A stretch of 6,220 nucleotides of DNA from Fusobacteriota bacterium (GTDB taxonomy: Bacteria; Fusobacteriota; Fusobacteriia; Fusobacteriales; Fusobacteriaceae). The stretch covers positions 1 to 6,220 of the forward strand of contig JAEWEF010000031.1 in NCBI GenBank assembly GCA_023389595.1, given 5' to 3'. The translations under genes and the position numbers were made by a program. Below the pieces are notes generated by a model. That model was given only the letters and a program-made list of their open reading frames with translations, did not search any database and was not told the DNA's origin. Positions 1 through 5,657 of this stretch are shown in pieces. Position 1 is the first letter of the stretch. Each line of letters starts with the position of its first letter.

Positions 1-516
1 TATTTCATTTTTGCTAGCTTCATTTTGTAAAATTTCTAAAATTTCTTCATAATTTTTTTGGGATCTGTATGCAATATAAGTTTCTTTAGCCTCTATATCC
101 TCAACTATAAAGCTATCATAAAACCTTACAACGGCTTCCGGAATATCTATTTCCTTTCGATGTTTCGATTCAATATTTTCAAACTTTCTGCCATAATCGT
201 AAGAAAAATAAGCTATAGCTCCAGATAAAATAGGAAGTTTCGTTTCATTTTCCATGCTATTTTTTTCTAAAATTTCATCCAAAACTTCTTCAAAATTTCT
301 TTTGCTTTTTTCTCCATTTATATATGTTATGTTTTCTTTTTCAGCAAGTTCCATATAACAGTCGTAGCCTATTATAGAAAATTTTCCATACTTATTTTTG
401 AGTGAAGAATCTAAAAAACAAATTTTTTTACTCTTAAAATCTTCTTGACGACTACACAGTTTAAAAATTTCATAAGCACTTCTATACTCTTCCAATTTTT
501 TAACTACAACTTCCAT
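1..516 (-). CDS. pabB: Aminodeoxychorismate synthase component I, N-terminal part (cut by window edge)
   Basis: The 172 visible residues are the amino-terminal part of a PabB-type chorismate-utilising enzyme, which with PabA converts chorismate and glutamine-derived ammonia to 4-amino-4-deoxychorismate for folate synthesis in the cytoplasm. Evidence seen: the N-terminal beta-rich motif FSIIGYD (around residues 46-52) and the block SGAIAYFSYDYGR (around 106-118), which matches the conserved G-Y-x-S-Y-D-x-G-R element of PabB/TrpE. The catalytic chorismate-binding domain lies beyond position 1 and cannot be checked. The ATG at 516-514 has GGAGG five bases upstream, inside the end of pabA. The two genes overlap by 17 bp in different frames, which suggests translational coupling. 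The reading frame is open to the edge without stops. TrpE is the alternative, but the SYDYGR wording and the partner favour PabB. Confidence 0.85.
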   Translation of the reverse strand, partial: MEVVVKKLEEYRSAYEIFKLCSRQEDFKSKKICFLDSSLKNKYGKFSIIGYDCYMELAEKENITYINGEKSKRNFEEVLDEILEKNSMENETKLPILSGAIAYFSYDYGRKFENIESKHRKEIDIPEAVVRFYDSFIVEDIEAKETYIAYRSQKNYEEILEILQNEASKNEI

Positions 517-1108
517 ACTGCCTCCAAGATTTAGCAAGATTTAAAAAATTTTGTACCATTTCGTGTCCACATTCAGTTAAGACAGCTTCAGGATGAAATT
601 GCACTCCATATAGCGGATATTTTTTGTGTGATATAGCCATAATAACTCCATCAAAAGTTGTAGCGTCAACTACAAATTCATCACTCAAACTTTTACCATC
701 GATAACAAGAGAATGATATCTCGTAACATTAATATTAGACGGAATATTTTTAAAAATTCTCTCGCCCGTATTTTTTATTCCGTGTACTTTGCCGTGTACT
801 GGAGTTTCTCCTTTTTTCACTTCAGCTCCAAAAACATAACCTATAATTTGATGCCCCAAACACACACCAAAGATGGGAATTGTCTTGTAATAACGCTCCA
901 CAATTTCCTTACAACTTCCACAGTCTTTAGGACTTTTTGGACCGGGCGAAATTATAATGCCATCAAGCAGATTTTTTTCTATTAATTCATCGATATATTT
1001 TAATTCCACCATATCATTCCTAATAATTTCAATTTCTACATCTTCTTCTAAAAAATATGAAACGAGATTATACACGAAAGAATCGTAGTTATCTATCATT
1101 AAAAACAA
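500..1108 (-). CDS. pabA: Aminodeoxychorismate synthase glutamine amidotransferase component (PabA/TrpG type)
   Basis: A 202-residue class I glutamine amidotransferase that hydrolyses glutamine and channels ammonia to its synthase partner, here the overlapping pabB. Motifs visible: IDNYDSFVYNL at the N-terminus, the oxyanion region SPGPKSP (54-60; Lys replaces the usual Gly or Cys of SPGPGTP), the nucleophile motif GVCLGHQ with Cys83, RYHSLV (130-135), and GVQFHPEA with His172 and Glu174, so the catalytic triad is complete. Length is normal for the family. The start is TTG at 1108-1106: it lies 7 bases after GGAGG (1120-1116) and gives the usual M-x-L-x-IDNYDSF opening. The in-frame ATG at 1099 is 16 bases from that GGAGG and would remove conserved residues. 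The pairing with pabB points to folate synthesis, although such subunits can also serve anthranilate synthase. Confidence 0.9.
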   Translation of the reverse strand: MFLMIDNYDSFVYNLVSYFLEEDVEIEIIRNDMVELKYIDELIEKNLLDGIIISPGPKSPKDCGSCKEIVERYYKTIPIFGVCLGHQIIGYVFGAEVKKGETPVHGKVHGIKNTGERIFKNIPSNINVTRYHSLVIDGKSLSDEFVVDATTFDGVIMAISHKKYPLYGVQFHPEAVLTECGHEMVQNFLNLAKSWRQYGSCS

Positions 1109-1137
1109 AACCTTACCTCCGTCCTATTGTTTAATAA

Positions 1138-1157
1138 ATTCTAACATTTAGAATATA
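1138..1157 (-). promoter_or_regulatory. Candidate pabA promoter -10 region with an overlapping 7-bp dyad
   Basis: Upstream of pabA, positions 1138-1154 form a perfect inverted repeat, ATTCTAA-N3-TTAGAAT. Its TAGAAT half (1143-1138, minus strand) could be a -10 box, giving a short leader before the GGAGG. A second possible -10, TATATT, lies at 1157-1152. No convincing -35 TTGACA-like hexamer is found at 16-18 bp from either, so the promoter call is weak. The dyad is directly visible and would be a natural operator if a repressor controls pabAB. The hairpin is AT-only and too weak for a terminator. Confidence 0.35.
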
Positions 1158-1181
1158 AAAATGCTAGCTAGTTTTTTTTGA

Positions 1182-1730
1182 TTTTCAATTTTTATCGAGT
1201 TTTCGTCAGAAAACGAAGAGAAAAATTTTAGAAAATCAAACCCAGCGTAGCATTTTTTTTGCGGAGCAGGGTGTTTTCAATTTTTATCGAGTTTTCGATA
1301 GAAGACGAAGAGAAAAATTTTAGAAAATCAAACCCAGCGGAGCAATATTTCTGCGAAGCAGGGTGTTTTCAATTTTTATCGAGTTTTCGTTAGAAAACGA
1401 AGAGAAAAATTTTAGAAAATCAAACCCAGCGGAGCATTTTTTTGCGAAGCAGGGTGTTTTCAATTTTTATCGAGTTTTCGTTAGAAAACGAAGATAAAAA
1501 TTTTAGAAAATCAAACCCAGCGAAGCTTTTTTTTGCGGAGCAGGGTGTTTTCAATTTTTATCGAGTTTTCGTTAGAAAACGAAGAGAAAAATTTTAGAAA
1601 ATCAAACCCAGCGGAGCAGTCTTTTGCGAAGCAGGGTGTTTTCAATTTTTATCGAATTTTCGTTAGAAAATGAAGATAAAAATTTTAGAAAATCAAACCC
1701 AGTAAAGCAATCTTTTTGCGAAGCAGGGTG
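1182..1730. repeat. Tandem array of six ~91-bp hairpin-forming repeat units
   Basis: Six consecutive units of 91-92 bp: 1182-1273, 1274-1365, 1366-1456, 1457-1547, 1548-1638 and 1639-1730. Each begins TTTTCAATTTTTATCGA and ends GCAGGGTG. Inside each, TTTTC/GAAAA, TTTTT/AAAAA and GTTTTC/GAAAAC arms pair around a 4-base loop (GTTA, GTCA or GATA), giving an AT-rich hairpin with internal loops. It is followed by ACCCAGC..AGC, a short variable T-rich stretch, then GC..AGCAGGGT, whose ACCC and GGGT can pair. Unit 6 changes both sides of the inner stem (GTTTTC to ATTTTC, GAAAAC to GAAAAT), a compensatory exchange. The variable part is only 7-9 bp, so these are not CRISPR repeats. No ORF of note runs through them. 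Function is unknown. Confidence 0.93.
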
Positions 1731-1785
1731 TTATTGAGGCCCTGCCTCAAACTCCGTTAAGGGACTGCCGCCCCTTAAAACCCCG
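1731..1785. repeat. GC-rich double-hairpin tail, copy 1
   Basis: A 55-bp block directly after unit 6 of the tandem array. It holds GAGGC-CCT-GCCTC (1736-1748, 5-bp stem with a 3-base loop) and TTAAGGG (1757-1763) paired with CCCTTAA (1772-1778) across an 8-base loop. It ends in a run of C (1781-1784). The same block, with only a few changes in loops, recurs at 2034-2088, again directly after a 91-bp unit, so unit plus tail is a compound element of about 146 bp. The GC-rich composition stands out from the AT-rich surroundings. Confidence 0.88.
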
Positions 1786-1942
1786 ACTTTATTTTTTTAC
1801 ATTTATGAAAGGTATAATCAATTAAAAAAAACAAATATAAAAACAAAAAGATTTTTATAGATAATTAATTTTTTCTCTATCTCGCGAGGGCGATGAAGGG
1901 CTCCACCCTTCAATCCCAAAAACTTTTTTGCGGAGCAGGGTG
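1786..1942. other. Spacer between repeat copies, with a GC-rich hairpin and a truncated repeat end
   Basis: The first ~90 bases are an AT-rich stretch without a convincing ORF. Then come the palindrome CTCGCGAG (1881-1888) and the hairpin TGAAGGG-CTCCA-CCCTTCA (1894-1912). Positions 1924-1942 reproduce the last 19 bases of the 91-bp repeat (TTTTTTGCGGAGCAGGGTG), so a truncated unit joins the spacer to unit 7. A TATAAT at 1817-1822 (plus) lacks a good -35 and a downstream gene. Confidence 0.6.
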
Positions 1943-2033
1943 TTTTCAATTTTTATCGAATTTTCGTTAGAAAATGAAGATAAAAATTTTAGAAAATCAA
2001 ACCCAGCGGAGCATTCTTTTGCGAAGCAGGGTG
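1943..2033. repeat. Seventh copy of the ~91-bp hairpin repeat
   Basis: This complete unit is separated from the main array by about 210 bp. It carries the same variant inner stem as unit 6 (ATTTTC with GAAAAT) and the AAGATAAAAA variant. With its tail it is therefore most closely related to unit 6 plus tail, which suggests duplication of the whole compound element rather than independent arrival. Confidence 0.92.
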
Positions 2034-2088
2034 TTATTGAGGCGCCGCCTCAAACTCCGTTAAGGGACTGACGCCCCTTAAAACCCCG
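2034..2088. repeat. GC-rich double-hairpin tail, copy 2
   Basis: Second copy of the 55-bp block at 1731-1785. The first hairpin is GAGGC-GCC-GCCTC (2039-2051); the second pairs TTAAGGG (2060-2066) with CCCTTAA (2075-2081). Arms are unchanged relative to copy 1 while the differences fall in the loops, as expected if the stems matter. Confidence 0.88.
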
Positions 2089-2161
2089 TCACTATTTTTG
2101 TATTAAAAAGTAAAAAGTTTAAAATATTGCGATTGAATTTTAATTTTTTTAAAAAGGGTGT

Positions 2162-2208
2162 CAAGAGGGTGTACCCTCTTGCTAGGGGTACGGGGGAGAG
2201 TTCCCCCG
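2162..2208. repeat. Two adjacent GC-rich inverted repeats
   Basis: CAAGAGGGT (2162-2170) pairs with ACCCTCTTG (2173-2181), and CGGGGGA (2191-2197) pairs with TCCCCCG (2202-2208) around a 4-base loop. Between them GTACCC (2171-2176 region) can instead pair with GGGTAC (2186-2191), so two mutually exclusive folds are possible. No T-tract follows on either strand, so neither is a standard Rho-independent terminator. No associated gene is evident. Confidence 0.7.
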
Positions 2209-2599
2209 AAAAACAAAAACTATACCCACTACTCATCAAGAAGATAAAAAGCCGTAAAATCGTTGTTTTACTGAAAATACACAATCTGTTCAACTGATTG
2301 AAAGTGCCTATTTAATGTGTTTTAAGAAAAAGTGTCCATTTTAAAAAGGGGTAGTCTAGCTACGCTTTTATTAAAAAAACGTCTTAGAATTGATCTCAGA
2401 GCCTCAGAGATTAAATGATTTATTCCCAATTAGAGATTGTAGATAACATGTAAGCTGTCTGTATTTCCTATAGGCTTATGTTTTTGTTTTGTAGATTTCG
2501 TACATGTCCTCCAAGTTCTCCTATTGTGTTTATGTTATTGTTTTTTAGATAATAACATATTTTTTTCAGTCATGTACTTCTTTTTGTGTTTTTCGTTTT
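2209..2599. other. Gene-poor stretch with probable degraded coding remnants
   Basis: No intact gene is seen. On the minus strand around 2440-2590, a stretch interrupted by stops reads NNINTIGELGGHVRNLQNKN, which has the look of a coding remnant. Relaxase carboxy-terminal regions contain similar 'I-x-T-I-x-E-L' segments, and the decayed mobilization gene next door makes this plausible, but the match is too short to assign. A short imperfect repeat (CTCAGAG CCTCAGAG) lies near 2395-2410. The piece around 2326-2360 (GTGTCCATTTTAAAAAGGGG) resembles IS3-type element ends in style only. Confidence 0.3.
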
Positions 2600-2855
2600 C
2601 TATGTTTTCTTTAATGTGATTATATATGATATTAGTTGGTAGTATTCATCTTTTCTAAATTCATTTGTTGTTGTAAATATACTTTCAAATATTGCTCCTT
2701 TTTAGATTAATCTTTTGTTTCTTATTTTTCTATTTTCTTCATTTCATTTTTTCTTTAATATTTTTAATTGATTTTTTTCTTGTTCTAGCTTTTTTTTCTT
2801 TTATTATTATTTGTTCTTCTATGTTTGTTTTTATTTTGTGTTTTTCTGTTTGCAT
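2600..2855 (-). pseudogene. Decayed small mobilization-type protein (DUF3847/TraD-like), frameshifted with two stops
   Basis: An ATG at 2855-2853 with AAAGGAG five bases upstream opens a lysine/glutamate-rich reading frame (MQTEKHKIKTNIEEQ...). As written it ends after 38 residues at 2739. If one base is removed from the A8 run near residue 22, the frame continues as LEQEKNQLKILKK, a stop, NEENRKIRNKRLI, a stop (TAA, one change from CAA), then KGAIFESIF and EYYQLISYIITLKK, ending at 2600. The block RNKRLI-x-KGAIFES matches my memory of the R-x-K/R-R-L-I-x-K/R-G-A-x-x-E-S signature of small coiled-coil mobilization accessory proteins of integrative elements (DUF3847/TraD-like). The restored length of ~85 residues fits. 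The gene is broken by a +1 frameshift and two nonsense codons, and is probably non-functional. The first 38 codons might still be translated. Confidence 0.5.
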
Positions 2856-2874
2856 TACTGCTCCTTTCTTGTAT

Positions 2875-2904
2875 AAAAAAAGAGATAACATTTCTGCTAT
2901 CTCT
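2875..2904 (-). terminator. Rho-independent terminator of the restriction-modification operon
   Basis: Read on the minus strand, AGAGATA (2904-2898) pairs with TATCTCT (2887-2881) across a 10-base loop, followed at once by a run of six T (2880-2875). It lies 10 bases after the stop codon of the HNH gene, so it closes the operon. Confidence 0.85.
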
Positions 2905-2914
2905 ATAAAACTCT

Positions 2915-3892
2915 TTATTTTTTAAATATATACTCACGATGATAACTCAAATATTGTTCCCTTTTTTCGTCCAATGGCAATTGTTCAACTTTTCTACCAT
3001 TATATATTCCCAATCTTTTTTGATTCATGGGGGATAACCATGGAGACACAAGCATTCTTTTATCATTAGAAAAGCTAATAAATCCCTTATCAAATAATTT
3101 ATCATAAGTAGGAGTAAATATAAATCCATTTTTCGGATCTACTTTTTCTTTATCATTCGACTTTGCCCAAGGTTTAATATGTGACGCAATCAACAATCTT
3201 TCATCATTAACCAATGTAATTGGACAATATTGACATTCATTAAGCAATTTGTTTCTATATTCACCTTGACCTATTCTAGCTTTAATTATAGTATCTTTTT
3301 GCCTTGCATTTTTATTACTATCTAAAATTTCAAAAGTCTGATTTTGTTCTTCAGCTGACACATAACCAACTATATCTGGTTTATAGTCAATAAATATTTT
3401 AAAATAAAAATATACTTGCTTTTCCTCATCTTCTAATTTAAGTACTGATAAATATGATATGTTTGGCAATCCTACTTCACGCATAAAAGAATAATATTTA
3501 GAACTTGAATTCATATATACTCTAGGGGGTGCAACATTCACTCTGCTTAAATCAAAATAAAATATATCATCTGAAAAACTTGAAAGTTGATTTTCTAATT
3601 TTAAAAAAACTTCTTTCATTTGAGACTTTTTATTGTAATTTTGTTGTGGATTAAAATATTCATCTTTAGCATCATTTAAAAACTCTTTAAAGTCCTTTTT
3701 TAAGAAAAAACATTTAATTAGGTTATTGTTATTAAAAAAATTTAGTGTTTTTTCATTCTCATTTCCAACATAGAGTTTTGCTTCTCCATGTCCAGTTCCA
3801 ATCTTGTTTTTTAAAAAAGAATCAGCTAAAGTAATATATTCTAGTGTATCTAATATTTTAAATTTTTTAGATTTAATCTTTAATTCACTCAT
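2915..3892 (-). CDS. HNH restriction endonuclease (HNH_2 type) of a Type II RM system
   Basis: A 325-residue protein whose C-terminal third is an HNH_2-type nuclease domain. Visible are ARIGQGEYRNKLL (205-217), Cys220-x2-Cys223, ASHIKPW (236-242) with the catalytic-type His238, Asn255-Gly256 in DPKNG, and the FDKG motif (267-270). The ~200 N-terminal residues match nothing I recognise and are the likely target-recognition part. The gene overlaps the methyltransferase by 8 bp (ATGAGTGA) and is preceded by AAGGG, so it is translationally coupled to it and made after it. Enzymes with this domain next to an m5C methyltransferase are usually the cognate cutting enzymes, expected to cleave the unmethylated target on invading DNA. 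Target sequence and cut position cannot be read from the sequence. A methyl-directed nuclease is the less likely alternative, given the direct coupling. Confidence 0.82.
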   Translation of the reverse strand: MSELKIKSKKFKILDTLEYITLADSFLKNKIGTGHGEAKLYVGNENEKTLNFFNNNNLIKCFFLKKDFKEFLNDAKDEYFNPQQNYNKKSQMKEVFLKLENQLSSFSDDIFYFDLSRVNVAPPRVYMNSSSKYYSFMREVGLPNISYLSVLKLEDEEKQVYFYFKIFIDYKPDIVGYVSAEEQNQTFEILDSNKNARQKDTIIKARIGQGEYRNKLLNECQYCPITLVNDERLLIASHIKPWAKSNDKEKVDPKNGFIFTPTYDKLFDKGFISFSNDKRMLVSPWLSPMNQKRLGIYNGRKVEQLPLDEKREQYLSYHREYIFKK

Positions 3893-5363
3893 TTACAACC
3901 CTTAGTCCCTTTTTTTCATCCTCAAATTCATAAACATCAAAAATACTTTGCATAACTTCCATAAGAACATCCACAACTATAGAATTTCCAGACTGTTGAT
4001 ACATAGATGTATCAGAAACTACAATTTTAAAACTATCACAAAATCCCATTAATCTTAAACACTCTCTAGGTGTTAATTTTCTCAATCTTCCTTGTGTAGT
4101 AACATAATTATCTACTCCTGCTCTGTGCATTTTATGCATTGTAGTCAATAATGGTCTAGCAACATCTAAATCAACTTTAGGCTTAGAATAAAATCCTTTT
4201 GTTCCTGATGATAAAACATATTTTTTTACTTTTTCAGATAAAAAATATTTTTCTAAATCTTGCATGGTTTTTTCCATATCTTTATTTTCTTCTACAAATC
4301 TAAAATCTCCATGCCAATTAAATTGCTGATTCTTTTTTTGACACAATTGTATATCACCATCAATTTGGGTATATCTTTTACTCAGATTTTTTTCTGACGT
4401 TACAAACTCAACACCTTTTTTATTTAAATAATATTTCCCAGATACATTATCAATCAAATAATCTTTCATTGTTGTATTTAATTCAATAGGTTTTGGGAAT
4501 TTAAAATCTGTAACTTTTAAATCCTCTCTAAACCCAACAACAAATACTCTCTCTCTATTTTGTGGGATACCATAATCTTTAGCATTTAAAATTGAAAATT
4601 TCCAATCATATCCTAAATCATTAAAAACCTTGGTCATTACTTCCCAAGTCATTCCATTATCGTTACTTAAAACTGCTTTAACGTTTTCATATATAAAAAC
4701 TTTTGGCTTAATTTCACTAATAAGTCTTGCAAATTCATAAAATAAAGTCCCTCTTGTGTCTTGTAATCCTCTCTGTTTACCAACTAAACTAAAACTTTGG
4801 CAAGGACTTCCTCCCACTAGCAAATCTACTTTATCTGTATACTGTTTACCATCAAGAAAAGATATGTTCCAATGAAAATTAGATTGACTAATTTGATAAT
4901 TTGCAAAATAACTATCCATAACTTTATTTCTTTTTCTATGTTTTGCATATAAATTATCTACATACTGTTTCTTTTCCTCATAACTTGGTATCTTATTTAA
5001 CTCACCTAAGATTATTGCAGTATTTAACCTCTCAAAAAGCATTGACAATTGGTCACAATATTCTTTAATCTTTTTATCTTTATTTTTTATATTTAACTTA
5101 TCAACATTCTCTTCAATCATAGATACTTTATTTAAAATATTATCTGCAATTTCTTTAGATATTGTTTTTGAATTTTTAATCTCTATCTTTATCTCGCTTA
5201 TTCCATCTAATAATGTTTCAATATTTTTATTTTTAAATTTTTTGGACAAAATATCAACATCGCCATTATCACAAGCAAATACAATTTCGTGTTCAATATT
5301 TAATCTCTTTAATGCGTGTTCAATTGCTCCTATTCCACTAAACACGGTCGCTAACCTGATCAT
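3885..5363 (-). CDS. DNA (cytosine-5-)-methyltransferase of a Type II RM system
   Basis: A 492-residue C5-cytosine methyltransferase that transfers a methyl group from S-adenosylmethionine to cytosine in a specific target. Motifs are in canonical order: I, ATVFSGIGAIE (5-15); II, VFACDNGD (28-35); IV, GGSPCQSFS with nucleophile Cys188; VI, YENV (225-228); VIII, QNRERVFVVG (268-277); IX, RKLTPRECLRLMGF (428-441); X, YQQSGNS (455-461). All key residues are intact. The target-recognition region is between VIII and IX (~285-420). An unusual feature is about 110 extra residues between motifs II and III (about 37-150), rich in Lys, Glu, Asn and Ile and probably helical; I recall similar inserts in a subgroup of these enzymes. 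The ATG at 5363-5361 has AGAGGAG 7 bases upstream, overlapping the stop of the small regulator. It should protect host DNA from the coupled HNH nuclease. Confidence 0.95.
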   Translation of the reverse strand: MIRLATVFSGIGAIEHALKRLNIEHEIVFACDNGDVDILSKKFKNKNIETLLDGISEIKIEIKNSKTISKEIADNILNKVSMIEENVDKLNIKNKDKKIKEYCDQLSMLFERLNTAIILGELNKIPSYEEKKQYVDNLYAKHRKRNKVMDSYFANYQISQSNFHWNISFLDGKQYTDKVDLLVGGSPCQSFSLVGKQRGLQDTRGTLFYEFARLISEIKPKVFIYENVKAVLSNDNGMTWEVMTKVFNDLGYDWKFSILNAKDYGIPQNRERVFVVGFREDLKVTDFKFPKPIELNTTMKDYLIDNVSGKYYLNKKGVEFVTSEKNLSKRYTQIDGDIQLCQKKNQQFNWHGDFRFVEENKDMEKTMQDLEKYFLSEKVKKYVLSSGTKGFYSKPKVDLDVARPLLTTMHKMHRAGVDNYVTTQGRLRKLTPRECLRLMGFCDSFKIVVSDTSMYQQSGNSIVVDVLMEVMQSIFDVYEFEDEKKGLRVVNE

Positions 5364-5375
5364 AGTATGTCTCCT

Positions 5376-5575
5376 CTATTCATCAAATCTTAAAATATCA
5401 TTCTGAGTGCATTTCAATACTGTACAAATCTTCCACATATTATTCATTGATATACATTCATCTTTACCTATTCTCGCCATACAATTTTCTGAAATTACTG
5501 CAAGTTTAATTAGATCTTTTTTCTCATGTTGTTATCTTTTAACATTACCAATAGTGGTTCATATGATATTTTCAT
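5376..5575 (-). pseudogene. Small XRE-type (HTH_26-like) controller with a one-base frameshift at an A AAA AAG heptamer
   Basis: Starting at ATG 5575-5573, the frame reads MKISYEPLLVMLKDNNMRKK and then stops after one more codon. A -1 shift continues it as DLIKLAVISENCMARIGKDE up to ILRFDE and TAG at 5378-5376. The joined product is 66 residues, a normal size for small HTH_26/XRE helix-turn-helix regulators, and it aligns along its length with the intact regulator at 5658-5879 (shared MGKD/IGKD, ICxxLxCTxND and FD blocks). Exactly one base is missing, in a run of six A, at AGA AAA AAG ATC TAA. This is either a deletion (or read error) or a programmed -1 site. The stop codon lies in the methyltransferase ribosome binding site, 12 bp before its ATG, so the gene is the first member of the RM operon and probably its controller. 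Confidence 0.8.
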
Positions 5576-5605
5576 AAACAATACCCTTTTTTTAAATTTA
5601 TTTCA

Positions 5606-5635
5606 ATTATAACAAAAAAACTTGCATAATATCAA
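5606..5635 (-). promoter_or_regulatory. Sigma70-type promoter of the controller-methyltransferase-nuclease operon
   Basis: On the minus strand, TTGATA (5635-5630) and TATAAT (5611-5606) are separated by 18 bp. The predicted start near 5599 leaves a leader of about 24 bases containing AAAGGG before the ATG at 5575. The -35 box lies within the arm of the inverted repeat ACTTG-N8-CAAGT (5622-5635 core), so a regulator bound there would block or alter polymerase binding. Confidence 0.75.
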
Positions 5636-5641
5636 GTTTTT
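5614..5641 (-). terminator. Terminator after the intact regulator, overlapping the next promoter
   Basis: A 9-bp stem, AAAAACTTG with CAAGTTTTT, around an 8-base loop (5625-5632), followed on the minus strand by T (5620-5614). It lies 16 bases after the TAA of the regulator ending at 5658. The stem has only three G/C pairs, so termination is probably partial. The same dyad covers the -35 box of the next promoter and may serve as an operator. The reverse orientation has a shorter T run. Confidence 0.6.
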
Positions 5642-5657
5642 GGTTTTTGCCATTTTG

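Noticed and set aside
713..985. Plus-strand 90-residue ORF
   Set aside because: It is the antisense shadow of pabA, which has complete catalytic motifs.
1800..1825. Promoter with TATAAT at 1817-1822 on the plus strand
   Set aside because: No acceptable -35 at 16-18 bp and no gene downstream.
1182..2033. CRISPR array
   Set aside because: Units of 91-92 bp are nearly identical over almost their full length; only 7-9 bases vary, so there are no spacers, and no cas genes are near.
2078..2293. Minus-strand 71-residue ORF
   Set aside because: It runs through GC-rich hairpins and repeat tail DNA, has no recognisable motif and no clear ribosome binding site.
2210..2360. IS3-family right end in the plus direction
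   Set aside because: Only the style of GTGTCCATTTTAAAAAGGGG suggests it; no transposase motif, no matching left end and no target duplication were found.
2692..2925. Plus-strand 77-residue hydrophobic ORF that looks like a membrane protein
   Set aside because: The Phe/Leu/Ile content is the antisense of the A-rich, Lys-rich mobilization relic; it overlaps the RM terminator and has no good family features.
5606..5656. 16-codon ORF (MAKTKNLILCKFFCYN) after the intact regulator, with GGAG upstream
   Set aside because: The GGAG is part of the regulator's last codons and the ORF is formed by the hairpin and -10 box; nothing supports a real peptide.
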